A stretch of 63,033 bases of DNA from Pseudideonella sakaiensis (GCF_001293525.1 NZ_BBYR01000034.1:1-63033), one strand, 5' to 3'. Counted from the stretch's first letter, positions 36,140-45,372 are shown. Notes: a model not told the origin generated them from the sequence alone. Translations and numbers: made by a program.

Positions 36140-37939
36140 TCAAGGGACATTGGCGCGACGCTCCGGCACGGGAACGACATCGAGTGTGTGATCGTGGTAA
36201 GCAGAGAGCGATTCGCGGTGGGCAATGCTGATGATCGCAGAATCGGGCAGGCCGCTCAGCAGGCCCTCGAACAGACGCTTCTCGGTCGGAGGGTCCATGG
36301 CACTGGTAGCTTCGTCCATGAACAGGAACGCCGGTCGATGAAGACGGGCCCGGGCGAACGCGAAACGCTGCTGTTCGCCGCCGGACAACTTCTGCTGCCA
36401 ATGGTCGATCGTGTCCAGCGAATCGCACAGGTGCGACAGGGCGCACGACGTCAAGGCCTCCCGCAGCGCCGCGTCCGAGAACCTGCCCGGCTCGGCCGGA
36501 TAACACAGTGCGGCGGCGATGCTGCCGCTGGGAATGTAGCTGCGCTGCGGCAGGAACAGGAAATCGGCGTCCCTGGGAATGGACACCGCGCCTGTCCCGT
36601 GCGGCCAGATGCCGGCGAGGGCCCGCAGCAGCGTGCTCTTGCCCGCACCCGACGGGCCGCGGATGAGCCAGCGCTCGCCCGGCCGGAACATCAGCGGCGG
36701 CAGGACGGTCAGGAGCTGGCCCCCCGGCGCACGGAGCGAGATGTCGCTGGTGACGATGGAAGGATCGTCGCCGGGCCGGACGGTGATTCCGCTCGAGGTC
36801 GCGCGTGCTTCGGCCGCATCCAGCGCCGCGACCAGGTCCCGCAGGCGGTTGGTCACCGCGAGCCAAGCTGCGAAGCCGACGTAGGCCTGCATGAAGTAGC
36901 TCAGCGCTCCGCGCAGAACACCGAATGCCCCGGCAGTGCGTACAAGACCGCCGTACGTGAGCTTGCCGGCGAAGTACAGCGGCAGCGCGGCGACCGTGTT
37001 CAGCGGATCGAGCAGGTGACCGTAGGTCCCACGTGCGGTGTCGACCTTCCACGTGCGCACGATGATCCGGAGCACGTTCTCCTTCACCAGGGCGAACCGC
37101 TCGACCAGGCGACCATGCTCGCGCGCGCCGCCCTTGTATAGAGCGATCTGCTCGGCGTTCTCGCGCAGTTGCATCGACAAGTAGCGGTAGTCGGCCTCGA
37201 CGCCCTGCCGCTGCATGGTCAGCGCGATCAGCTGCTTGCCGAACCAGTGGGTGACCAGCAGGCCCCCGATGGCGTAGGCATAGCAGATGTAGACCAGGTA
37301 GCCATGCACTTCCCAGGTGCTGCCGAACAACGGGATCTCGATCGTCTGCGAGAGACCCCAAAGCAGCACGGTGAAGGTACCCGCGTTGCTGACGACGCCG
37401 ACCGTGCTGTTGAACAGGTTCAGCGACGAGTCGGTGAAGATGCGGACGTCCTCGGCGATCCGCTGGTCGGCGTTCTTCAGCAGGTCGTCGCGCTCGATGT
37501 CGTAGTAGCGGCTCGCATGGGTCCAGCGCGCCAGAAGCCGCTCTGTCAGCCACGCCCGCCAGCGCAGGTCGAGCACGTTGCCGAGGGCGTCCTTGCTGGT
37601 GATCACCATCCACTGAAACACCCCGACGCCGATGCTGGCCGCGAAGACCGTCGCCAGGATCGGCCACTTCCTGCTGACGAGTGCATCGGTGACCTGTCCC
37701 AGCAGCTGGTTCGCCCAGACCGACAGGTAGGTCACGAAGAAGGTGAGGCTCATCGTCAGCGCCAGGAGGGCCAGCGCCTTCCACCGATCTTCCGATCGCC
37801 AGTACTGCAGGATGAACGCACCGATCCGCGGGCGCCCGTGCGCGTGCAACGCACTGTCCATGCTCGCCGCGTCCGGCGGGGTCAGGTCGGCATGCTTCGG
37901 CGTACGTCGGCCGGACAGCCAGGTCAGCAGATCTCTCAT
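36140..37939 (-). CDS. SbmA/BclA-like ABC transporter (fused permease-ATPase, PF06472 type)
   Basis: 599 residues. The membrane half (about 55-375) carries the family signature KNADQRIAEDVRIFTDSSL (155-173), as in SbmA/BacA, BclA and Rv1819c, which move peptides or cobalamin inwards. The ATPase half has Walker A GPSGAGKS (428-435), LSGGEQQR (518-525) and Walker B LFMDEATSA (539-547), so transport is ATP-driven as in BclA. Its start is 76 nt after the stop of the TonB receptor gene on the same strand, so the two probably form one operon for outer- and inner-membrane passage of one ligand. An import direction and a peptide cargo are inferred from the family. Confidence 0.85.
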   Translation of the reverse strand: MRDLLTWLSGRRTPKHADLTPPDAASMDSALHAHGRPRIGAFILQYWRSEDRWKALALLALTMSLTFFVTYLSVWANQLLGQVTDALVSRKWPILATVFAASIGVGVFQWMVITSKDALGNVLDLRWRAWLTERLLARWTHASRYYDIERDDLLKNADQRIAEDVRIFTDSSLNLFNSTVGVVSNAGTFTVLLWGLSQTIEIPLFGSTWEVHGYLVYICYAYAIGGLLVTHWFGKQLIALTMQRQGVEADYRYLSMQLRENAEQIALYKGGAREHGRLVERFALVKENVLRIIVRTWKVDTARGTYGHLLDPLNTVAALPLYFAGKLTYGGLVRTAGAFGVLRGALSYFMQAYVGFAAWLAVTNRLRDLVAALDAAEARATSSGITVRPGDDPSIVTSDISLRAPGGQLLTVLPPLMFRPGERWLIRGPSGAGKSTLLRALAGIWPHGTGAVSIPRDADFLFLPQRSYIPSGSIAAALCYPAEPGRFSDAALREALTSCALSHLCDSLDTIDHWQQKLSGGEQQRFAFARARLHRPAFLFMDEATSAMDPPTEKRLFEGLLSGLPDSAIISIAHRESLSAYHDHTLDVVPVPERRANVP

Positions 37940-38014
37940 GGGCCCCTTGAATGCGGCGAAAGGCCGGCTCGGCGTCGACCGGGCCAGCCTTTCCTGTCGG
38001 ACCGTGTGGTGCGG

Positions 38015-40399
38015 TCAGTTGAAGCTGCGTCTGGCCGTCAGCAGGAACTTGCGCCCGGGCAGGACAGGGACGAACGCGCTCGCGGTGGTGCCGCCGTACA
38101 GCTGCCGGTCGGTCAGGTTCTTGATGCCGAACGTGAACGACCAGTTGGGGATGTCGTAGAAGGCGCTCGCGTCGATCTGGTACTGCTTCGGGATGGTGAA
38201 CGGATACCGCGTGTCGAAGCTGCCGAGCATGGCGCTGTGGCCGGAGATACCCAGCCCCACGCCCAGGCCCTGCACCTGGGGAAGGCTGTAGGTGGTCCAC
38301 AGGCTGGCCTTGTGCCGGGGCTTGCCGGGAAACAGGGTGGCTGGGTTGCCCACGTCCTTCGAGGTCGAATAGGTGTAGTTGACGATCGCCTGCCAGCCGG
38401 GTGCCAGCTGGCCCTGCAGGTCGAACTCCATCCCGCGTGTGCGTTGCGCATCGCGCACGTTGTAGCAGGCCCTGGCGCGGTCGTAGACCAGCGTCCCCGA
38501 CTGATCGATCTGGAATGCCGCCGCCGTCACCGACAGCCGGTTCCCGAGCAGCGAGAACTTGGCCCCGAGCTCCTTGTTCTTGCTGCCGATCGGCGGCACC
38601 AGCCCGCCGCCGCACGAGACGTTGGTCTGTGCGTCGAAGCCGTTCGACAGGGCCCCGTAGAGCGACGTCGAGGGATTCAACCGGTACACGACGCCCGCGC
38701 CGGGGATGTTCTTGCCGACGGTCACCGGCGGCGTCGCCGACACGACGTTGAACTCTCGATAGTCCAGGAAGCTCTCCTGCGTCACCAGCGTCCGGCGCCA
38801 GTTGAGCTGGACGGTCCAGTCGTTCCAGGAGAGCTGGTCCTGAAGGTACACCGCCTGCTGCCGCTGGGCGTTGGAGGCGATGTTGGACAGCAGCGGGTTG
38901 GCGTCGTCGGAAGCTGGCAGAGCCAGGGGCACCGGTTGCGGATACAGCGTCAGGGCGGTCTGCGGCGCGCCCGTCCACTGGGTCTGCTGCAGACGGCTCG
39001 ACTCGTGGTTCACGCCCACGACGAACTTGTGGTCGATGTCGCCGGTGCCGAAGTTCATGCGGACGTAGTGATCGCCCGCCGTCTGGCGCTGGAGGGTCCG
39101 CATCAGGCCCGCCCGAACGCGCACCGTTCCGTTGGGCTGGCTGTCCGCGGCACCGGACGCGTACTCGAGGCCGGCGTTCGACGAGTAGGCATGGAGCCGC
39201 AGCACGTCGTCGGCATGCTGCAGCCTGCTGACGAGCGTGATGTCCGGCGACAGCTTGTGCTCGAACTGGTAGAAGACACGCCGCTCGCGCGTGTCGAAGC
39301 CATCGGCGGGGTTCGACAGCGCGATCCCCGGAGTGGGCATGATGACGCCATCCCGGCGAGCGAACGTGTACCGAGGCACCGGAACGTGCGCTTCATGGTA
39401 GGACAGCCCGGCGATCAGGTCCGTGCTGGCATCCTTCCAGCGGATCTGCGGGATGAACGCGTCGTCCTTGCGGCCATCGACGCCTGCGTCGGTCGTGCCG
39501 GCGCGAGTCGAGCTGGCGACCAGGCGGTAGGTCAATCGTTTGTCGTCGGTGAAGGCGTTCGACAGGTCGCCGGCCACCGTGCGGTCGCTGTCCGAGCCGT
39601 ACTGGATGGTCAGATCCCGCACCGGCTCGGCGCTCGGCCGCTTCAGCACCACGTTGACACCGCCACCCAGCGACCTCGCGCCCGACAGGATGGCCTGCGG
39701 GCCCTTCAGCACCTCCAGACGCTCCACGGCGTAGACATTGGTCTGGCTCGCGTTCTGGTCCGAGAGGCCGTTCGTAGTGGTCGACGGGCGGTTGAAGCCG
39801 CGGACCGAGAACACGGGCAGGCCCTGGGGCGAATCGGTGAAGCCGATGCCACTGACATTGCGCAGCGTCTCGCGCAGGTTGGTCGCCTGCTGCGTCTCCA
39901 TGACCTTGCCGGTGATGATCGTCATGCCCCCGGCCAGGTCCATCAAGTCGGTGCCGCTGCGGGTGGCCGTCTCCGAACGGTCGGCCTTGAAGCCCTTCTC
40001 GGCCTGGTCGCGCCTCGCGAACACGCTGACCACGCCAAGGTCGCCTACCACGTAGACGTTGAGCACGCCGCCATCGCCGTCGCCGAGGCGCAGCGGCGCC
40101 CCCTGCAGTGCGGCCTCGACAGCCTGCCTCGGCGTGTAGTTGCCGCGAACCGCCGGGGCGGGTTGGTCGGCCAGACGCGCCCGGTCGAAGCTGATCGACC
40201 GCCCGCTCTGCCGGGCGATGGCGTCGAGCGTGACCACCAGCGGCGCCGCCGGCAGGTCGTAACGCGACGCCTGGATCGACGTGCCGCCTTCGGCCGGCGA
40301 CGCGGCCGCGGCGGGAGTCGCGTGGAGTGCGACTCCCGCCAGCACGGCCAGCCAGACCTGTGTGCGACGGGGTGTGCGGAAGCGGGTGTGGGCGTGCAT
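38015..40399 (-). CDS. TonB-dependent siderophore-type receptor with N-terminal STN domain
   Basis: 794 residues from the ATG at 40399; a GTG at 40447 is possible but would place the operator 11 nt upstream. A signal peptide ends near ATPAAAA. The STN signalling domain follows (FDRARLADQPAPAVRGNYTP, AALQGAPLRL), then the plug (LRETLRNVSGIGF, VFSVRGFNRPSTTTNGL, VERLEVLKGPQAILSG, GGGVNVVLKRP) and a 22-strand barrel ending RKFLLTARRSFN. FpvA/FoxA-like. STN domains usually contact an anti-sigma factor, but none is encoded nearby. It is divergent from mocR, with a shared palindromic operator between. Confidence 0.92.
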   Translation of the reverse strand: MHAHTRFRTPRRTQVWLAVLAGVALHATPAAAASPAEGGTSIQASRYDLPAAPLVVTLDAIARQSGRSISFDRARLADQPAPAVRGNYTPRQAVEAALQGAPLRLGDGDGGVLNVYVVGDLGVVSVFARRDQAEKGFKADRSETATRSGTDLMDLAGGMTIITGKVMETQQATNLRETLRNVSGIGFTDSPQGLPVFSVRGFNRPSTTTNGLSDQNASQTNVYAVERLEVLKGPQAILSGARSLGGGVNVVLKRPSAEPVRDLTIQYGSDSDRTVAGDLSNAFTDDKRLTYRLVASSTRAGTTDAGVDGRKDDAFIPQIRWKDASTDLIAGLSYHEAHVPVPRYTFARRDGVIMPTPGIALSNPADGFDTRERRVFYQFEHKLSPDITLVSRLQHADDVLRLHAYSSNAGLEYASGAADSQPNGTVRVRAGLMRTLQRQTAGDHYVRMNFGTGDIDHKFVVGVNHESSRLQQTQWTGAPQTALTLYPQPVPLALPASDDANPLLSNIASNAQRQQAVYLQDQLSWNDWTVQLNWRRTLVTQESFLDYREFNVVSATPPVTVGKNIPGAGVVYRLNPSTSLYGALSNGFDAQTNVSCGGGLVPPIGSKNKELGAKFSLLGNRLSVTAAAFQIDQSGTLVYDRARACYNVRDAQRTRGMEFDLQGQLAPGWQAIVNYTYSTSKDVGNPATLFPGKPRHKASLWTTYSLPQVQGLGVGLGISGHSAMLGSFDTRYPFTIPKQYQIDASAFYDIPNWSFTFGIKNLTDRQLYGGTTASAFVPVLPGRKFLLTARRSFN

Positions 40400-40459
40400 G
40401 GCAGCGGCGGCGTGGTTGCAAATCGGTAGGCGAAGAGTACGGTTCACACCGTTGTCATT

Positions 40460-40497
40460 TCAGTACGGGCGTCACGCACGCCGTCGCTCTGTACTGA
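40460..40497. promoter_or_regulatory. Putative MocR operator: inverted TCAGTACRG half-sites, copy 1
   Basis: Half-sites TCAGTACGG at 40460-40468 and, inverted, TCAGTACAG at 40489-40497, 20 bp apart (29 bp centre to centre, about three helical turns). The palindrome extends to TTTCAGTAC/GTACTGAAA. It lies between the TonB receptor and mocR genes, about 50-60 nt from each start. A second copy with the same half-sites lies between trx and the cysteine desulfurase fusion. MocR proteins bind paired repeats with such spacing; the binding protein is inferred. Confidence 0.75.
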
Positions 40498-40546
40498 AAC
40501 GTATATCCATACACTCATGCGTGTTTCCACGCAGAGGCCGACAACG

Positions 40547-42058
40547 ATGACCGCCCCCAAGCCCCTCACCGCGCTGCTCCGATTCGACCGGGCGAAGTTC
40601 GACGAGGTCGCGGCGAACCATCCCACGGCGTCTCTCGTGGACCAGGTGTTCCAGATGCTCGCGGGGCCCATCCAGGCGTCGATGCTCAGCGTGGGGACCA
40701 AACTGCCGTCCGTCCGCTCGCTGGCGCACGATTGCAAGGTCAGCGCCGACACGGCCGCGCGAGCCTACGACAGGCTGGTCGCCCACGGGCTTGCCGAAGC
40801 TCGCCGCGGATCCGGCTACTTCGTTCGAGCGGGAGGGCGCCGCGCGGCAGCCGCGCCGCCGCCTCGGCCAGCCTTTGCCGGGCCTTTGGCGTCCGGCCCG
40901 TCGCGATGGCGGTCGATGCTGGTCAAACAGAACGCGTCGCTGTCCAGCCGCACCGGCTCGGGCTCGTTCCCCAGCAGTTGGTACGACACCGAGCTCGTCG
41001 CGACCGCGCTGCGCGGCGTCGTCCGGCAAGGCATCGGCAGTCTGGCGGACTACTCGGATTTCAAGGGCTATCCGCCGCTGCGCCAACAGCTGCAGCTGAA
41101 GCTGCAAGAGATCGGCATCACGGCGGAGGCGGAGCAGGTGCTGGTGACCGGCGGGGCCACCGAAGCCATCCACCTGGTCTGCCAGGCACTGATGCCCAGC
41201 GCGGGGACGCCGGTGCTGCTGGAGTCCCCGGCGCCGCCGCTGCTCGTCGACAGGCTGATGTCCACCGGCTTGAGCCCTCACCGCGTCGTCCGCCTTCCCG
41301 ACGGTCCGGACATCGACGCGGTGCGGGCCCTCTGCGAGCAGTACCGTCCTCGCGCCTTCTTCTGCAGCACGGTGCTGCACAACCCCACCGGCAGCCACAT
41401 CGCGCCGCACAAGGCGTTCCAGATCCTGCGCCTCGCCGAGGAGTTCGACATGATCCTCATCGAGGACGACAGCTACGGCGACCTGATGCCACTGGCGACG
41501 GTCTCGCCCATCCTGCGTCTGGCAACGCTCGATCAACTGCGGCGCGTCATCTATGTCGGCAGCTTCTCCAAGACGCTCGGCCCCGGCCTGCGGATGGGCT
41601 TCCTGGCCACCAACCCGGAACGCATCGACTGGCTGACGACGTTCCGCGTCGTCCAGGGCATCAGCGGTTCGGCGCTGTCCGAACGCGTGCTCTACAGGGT
41701 GCTGTCAGGCGGCGAGTACCGCCGGCACTGCGAGCAGCTGCGCAACCGGCTGGCCGAGGCCCGCCCGGTCGTGCTGGAGGAACTGCGCCGCTGGGGGATC
41801 GACGTCGAGAACGTCCCGGATGCGGGCCTGTTCCTGTGGGCATCGCTGGGCGACGGCGTGGATTCGCTGCAGGTCGCCGAACGGATGCTCGAGACAGGGC
41901 ACCTGCTGGCCCCGGCCCAGGCCTTCCTGGCCGGCGGCGCGCCGCCGAATCCGTTGGTGAGGATCAACGTGGCCCAGGCCTACGAGAGCGCGATGCTGCC
42001 TGCGCTCGGCAAGGTGCTCGGCCGGTCGCTCCCGCCGCGCAAGGGCGCCCCGCCATGA
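40547..42058 (+). CDS. MocR-family regulator (GntR HTH fused to PLP aminotransferase-like domain)
   Basis: 503 residues from the ATG at 40547 (AGAGG 9 nt upstream; an ATG at 40517 would add ten residues). The N-terminal GntR winged helix shows GTKLPSVRSLAHDCKVSADTAARAYDRLVAHGLAEARRGSGYFV. The type I aminotransferase-fold domain has GGATEAIHLVCQAL, LHNPTGSHI, EDDSYGDLM, and the PLP-binding Lys342 in YVGSFSKTLGPGLRMG. Such regulators sense an amino compound through PLP. It is divergent from the receptor gene and is the best candidate to bind the two TCAGTACRG palindromes and control the island. It converges on asnC with 13 nt between. Confidence 0.92.
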   Translation: MTAPKPLTALLRFDRAKFDEVAANHPTASLVDQVFQMLAGPIQASMLSVGTKLPSVRSLAHDCKVSADTAARAYDRLVAHGLAEARRGSGYFVRAGGRRAAAAPPPRPAFAGPLASGPSRWRSMLVKQNASLSSRTGSGSFPSSWYDTELVATALRGVVRQGIGSLADYSDFKGYPPLRQQLQLKLQEIGITAEAEQVLVTGGATEAIHLVCQALMPSAGTPVLLESPAPPLLVDRLMSTGLSPHRVVRLPDGPDIDAVRALCEQYRPRAFFCSTVLHNPTGSHIAPHKAFQILRLAEEFDMILIEDDSYGDLMPLATVSPILRLATLDQLRRVIYVGSFSKTLGPGLRMGFLATNPERIDWLTTFRVVQGISGSALSERVLYRVLSGGEYRRHCEQLRNRLAEARPVVLEELRRWGIDVENVPDAGLFLWASLGDGVDSLQVAERMLETGHLLAPAQAFLAGGAPPNPLVRINVAQAYESAMLPALGKVLGRSLPPRKGAPP

Positions 42059-42071
42059 CCGGCCCCGAAGG

Positions 42072-42548
42072 TCAGCCGACGTACGACAGCGGCAGCGCGG
42101 TGGTGTACTTCAGCTGCTCCATCGCGAAGCTGGAGTTCACGTCCGAGAGCTGGGTGTCCTGGATGAGCCGCTTGTAGACGCGGTCGTAGGCCGCGATGTC
42201 GGGTACCACGACCCGCAGCATGTAGTCGACGTCACCGCTCATGCGGTAGAACTCGACCACCTCGGGAATGAGGTCGATGGTCGCCTTGAAGCGTTCGAAC
42301 CAGGCCGGCGTATGGACGTTCGTGCGGATCGACACGAAGACCGTCACGCCGAGGTTGATCTTGGCGCGGTCGAGCAACGCGACGTTCGCCGTGATCACGC
42401 CGTCCTGACGCAGGCGCTGCACGCGCCGCCAGCACGGCGTCTGCGACAGACCCACCGCCTCGGCCAGCTCGGCCAGGTGACGGTCCGCGCTGCGCTGCAG
42501 CAGCGCGAGGAGCTTGACGTCGACGGCATCGATCTTGGGTGCGGCCAT
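42072..42548 (-). CDS. Lrp/AsnC-family regulator, DecR (YbaO)-like
   Basis: 158 residues, with GGAGAG before the ATG at 42548. The HTH (HLAELAEAVGLSQTPCWRRVQRLRQDGVI) is followed by a RAM ligand domain (VEFYRMSGDVDYMLRVVVPD, DVNSSFAMEQLKYTTALPL). From memory it resembles E. coli DecR/YbaO, the cysteine-responsive activator of cysteine desulfidation, more closely than Lrp or AsnC. That would suit the sulfur genes around it. It follows the S9 peptidase stop by 35 nt and probably ends the trx operon. Confidence 0.85.
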   Translation of the reverse strand: MAAPKIDAVDVKLLALLQRSADRHLAELAEAVGLSQTPCWRRVQRLRQDGVITANVALLDRAKINLGVTVFVSIRTNVHTPAWFERFKATIDLIPEVVEFYRMSGDVDYMLRVVVPDIAAYDRVYKRLIQDTQLSDVNSSFAMEQLKYTTALPLSYVG

Positions 42549-42583
42549 GAGCTCTCCGGAACGTGGGCCCGATCTGTGGCGCG

Positions 42584-44500
42584 TCAGGCCGCGGCGGTCA
42601 AGGACTCGCCCTGGCGGATCTCCATCGCGTGGCCGCGGAAGTCGCCGGGTTCGAACGGTTCCAGGCCGCCCCCGAGGTGACGCGCCAGGAAGGCCTCCAT
42701 CATCGCGTTCAGCGTGAGGCGGTTCGGCTCGCGTGAGAAGCCATGGCCTTCATCCTTGAAGAACAGGTACGTGACCGGGATCCCACGGGCGACGAGCTGC
42801 TCGACCATGCGGTCGGATTCGGCCGGCGGCACGCGGGGATCGTTCGCACCCTGGACGATCATCAGCGGGTCCGCGATGACGCCGGCGGCATGCAGCGGCG
42901 AGCGCGCGCGCAGGTCGGCCCGGCCTTCCGGCGTCGTTGGATCGCCGACGGCGCGATACAGCATCCGGCGCTCGTGCTCCCAGTGCGCAGGGATGGCCAT
43001 CAGCAAGGTTTCGAGGTTGCTCGGGCCGAAGATGTCCACGCCGCAGGCATACCGCCCCGGGCTGCGCGTCAGGCCGGACAGGACCGCGTAGCCCCCGTAG
43101 CTTCCGCCGACGATGGCGATGCGCTGCGGATCCGCGATGCCCGCGGCGATGGCCCAGTCGACGGCGTCGTCGAGGTCGTCGTTCATCCGCCGACCCCACT
43201 GCCCGTCGCCGGCATTGACGAAGTGCTTGCCGAAGCCGGTGGACGAGCGGAAGTTGACGTTGAGCACCGCGTAGCCGCGGCTCGCGAGCCACTGGTGCAT
43301 CGGGTTGAATCCGAAACGGTCCCGGTCCCACGGACCGCCGTGGACGAGCAGCACCATTGGCCGAGGCGCGGTGGCGCGCAGCGGTTCGCCCGCGTCGGCG
43401 GCGCGCGGCAGCGTCAGGTAACAGACCAGCGGCAGCCCGTCGCGCGCGCGGACCTCGGTCGACTGCATGCGCGCGAGCGGCAGCTCCATCAGCTCCGGGC
43501 GATGGACGAACAGCCTGTCGAGGGTCTTGGCGGCCCGGTCGTAGAGCCAGGTCACGCCTGGCGTGGTGTCGGTCGCAGCGCCGACCAGCCAGAGGCGGTC
43601 ATCCAGGGTGCGGCTGCCGATGACCCAGTCGCCGATACCTCGTGCATTCAGGAAGGCGACGTCATTGCAGACGGTCTCGTCGATCACGTGCAGCGTCGGG
43701 CGCTCGTGATGGGTCCAGTACGCCACCGGGCGATGGGTGTCGATGTCGGTGATCATGCCGGTCACGTCGGCCCGTGCGTCGGCACCCAGCACGGTCGCTC
43801 GTCCAGTGGCGAGCTCGGTCGCCACCAGCGCGGTCGTGTCGCGTCCGCGGCTGTCCAGCGCGTACAGCACGTTGCCGCTGTGGTCGAGATGGGACCAGGC
43901 CGTCGTGCGGGCGTCGTCGGGCTCCACGACGCTGACCACCGTCCAGCCGCTCGCGCCGTCGGGTGCCAGCAGCTCCCGGCCCCCCGCCGGCGTACGGCCG
44001 ACCGCAAAGCGCACGCGATAGTCGTCGTCGACGATGAAGGAGGTGAAGCCTGGGTTCTGCTGCACCAGCTCGAGCCGACCCGTCGACAGTTCGAGCGTGT
44101 ACAGGTCGGCGTGGCGCGGATCGCGACGGTTCAGGCTGATCAGGATAAGGTCGGGCGTGGCGCGGCCGATGCGCACCACCGCGGCCCGCGTGCCATCGAA
44201 GGGCGTGAGGCAGCGCTGCTCACCGCTGCTCGTGTCCACGGCGTAGAGCTTGACGTTCTCGTCGCCGTCGGTGTCCTGGCCGAAGAGCAGCCAGCCCGCA
44301 TCGCGGCTCCAGGAATGTCCGGACACGCCCCGGTGACGGTCGAAGGTCAGCTGTCGCGCCGCGCTCCGGTCGCCGCGGGGAGAGATCCACAGGTTCATCA
44401 CGCCCGAGGCGCCGGCCGACCACGCGAGCCACCGGCCATCGGGACTGAGCGTGGCACTCGCGGTGCTTGGGTTGCCGAAGAGCAGCGCCCTGGGAATCAC
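42584..44500 (-). CDS. S9-family serine peptidase (prolyl oligopeptidase/acylaminoacyl peptidase type)
   Basis: 638 residues from a GTG at 44500 that overlaps the stop of the upstream gene (GTGA), so translation is coupled; the longer open frame is low-complexity and rejected. The N-terminal beta-propeller begins FGNPSTASATLSPDGRWLAW. The alpha/beta-hydrolase domain has the nucleophile Ser467 in VGGSYGGYAV, Asp554 in QGANDPRVPP and His586 in KDEGHGFS. There is no signal peptide, so it is cytoplasmic and would act on short peptides after import. Lasso-peptide isopeptidases are in the same superfamily, but no lasso genes are present. Confidence 0.9.
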   Translation of the reverse strand: MIPRALLFGNPSTASATLSPDGRWLAWSAGASGVMNLWISPRGDRSAARQLTFDRHRGVSGHSWSRDAGWLLFGQDTDGDENVKLYAVDTSSGEQRCLTPFDGTRAAVVRIGRATPDLILISLNRRDPRHADLYTLELSTGRLELVQQNPGFTSFIVDDDYRVRFAVGRTPAGGRELLAPDGASGWTVVSVVEPDDARTTAWSHLDHSGNVLYALDSRGRDTTALVATELATGRATVLGADARADVTGMITDIDTHRPVAYWTHHERPTLHVIDETVCNDVAFLNARGIGDWVIGSRTLDDRLWLVGAATDTTPGVTWLYDRAAKTLDRLFVHRPELMELPLARMQSTEVRARDGLPLVCYLTLPRAADAGEPLRATAPRPMVLLVHGGPWDRDRFGFNPMHQWLASRGYAVLNVNFRSSTGFGKHFVNAGDGQWGRRMNDDLDDAVDWAIAAGIADPQRIAIVGGSYGGYAVLSGLTRSPGRYACGVDIFGPSNLETLLMAIPAHWEHERRMLYRAVGDPTTPEGRADLRARSPLHAAGVIADPLMIVQGANDPRVPPAESDRMVEQLVARGIPVTYLFFKDEGHGFSREPNRLTLNAMMEAFLARHLGGGLEPFEPGDFRGHAMEIRQGESLTAAA

Positions 44501-45369
44501 GGCGCCGTCCCCACCACCCGCATCAACAGGTCGGCCGTGCGTCGAGCGACCGCCGCGCCGAACTCCCGCTGGCAGCGTGTATAGGCCAGCAGGCGCGCCT
44601 CGAGCTCCGGGTGGTGATGACGCAGCAGCTGGAAGACATCGCGTGGCTCTTCCTCCTCGGTCTTGCCCTTCTTGAACCGCTCGAACATGTCGGCCAGGTG
44701 CGCGCGGACACGCGCGTCGTCGTCCTTCGTCCAGCCGAACGCCGCATCGACACCCGCGCCTTCCGCCTTGTTCCAGGTCCGCAGCACGTCGCCGGCGGTG
44801 GTCGGCGCGGCCATGGGGTCCCAGGCCGCCGCCTCTACGCAGCCGCCAAGGAGCTTCTCGACGTCGTCGTTCAGCGCGTTGGTGGCATCGGTCGCCAGCC
44901 GGCGGGCGGTGCGCCAATGCGCGCCGGCCGGCATGTCACCGGAGGCCGCACGGCGGTGCAGGGCGCGGATCTCTTCGCAGGCTGCGGTCAGTTCATCGGC
45001 ATGGCCGCGCCATTTGCCTAGCGACACGAGCACCTCGCTCAAAACGGTCTCGATGAAGCGACTGCCGGTCCTGGTCGTGTCATCACCCAACGGGATGGCG
45101 TTCAGCAGGGACCGCACGAAAGCGACGCCCTGCACCGGCGGCAGATCGCTGTAGGCAAAGTCGATCGCGTACGCCAGCCACCGGGCCAGCCCCAGCGAGT
45201 CCTCCCAGTGCTGCGCGTCGCTGCTGCCGATCAGCGCCGCGGCCGGGGTCGCCTTGCCGCCGCCGATGAACAAGGCGCCGAGCGTGAGCCCGTTGGCCTG
45301 AAAGCGTTCGTCCAGTCGCGCCAGGGCCAGGTCCCGGCATGCGACATCACCGTGGAATGCGCTCAGCAT
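44497..45369 (-). CDS. Uncharacterised 290-residue cytoplasmic protein of the island
   Basis: I recognise no family. The sequence looks mostly helical and soluble, with no signal peptide or membrane segment. Notable features are an N-terminal FHGDVACRDLALARLDERF, a glycine turn GALFIGGGKATPAAALIG, a WARWL-like helix (GLARWLAYAIDFAYSDLPP), four scattered Cys, an acidic-basic stretch KKGKTEEEEPRDVF, and a C-terminal helix YTRCQREFGAAVARRTADLL. It starts 3 nt after the thioredoxin stop and its stop overlaps the S9 peptidase start, so it is tightly built into this operon. It may be a peptide-processing partner or sulfur-handling protein. Confidence 0.85.
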   Translation of the reverse strand: MLSAFHGDVACRDLALARLDERFQANGLTLGALFIGGGKATPAAALIGSSDAQHWEDSLGLARWLAYAIDFAYSDLPPVQGVAFVRSLLNAIPLGDDTTRTGSRFIETVLSEVLVSLGKWRGHADELTAACEEIRALHRRAASGDMPAGAHWRTARRLATDATNALNDDVEKLLGGCVEAAAWDPMAAPTTAGDVLRTWNKAEGAGVDAAFGWTKDDDARVRAHLADMFERFKKGKTEEEEPRDVFQLLRHHHPELEARLLAYTRCQREFGAAVARRTADLLMRVVGTAP

Positions 45370-45372
45370 CGC

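Noticed and set aside
42584-44917. Longer 777-residue start for the S9 peptidase
   Set aside because: The first 139 residues are Arg/Gly-rich translation of the upstream gene in the wrong frame. The GTG at 44500 gives the family N-terminus and a standard overlap.
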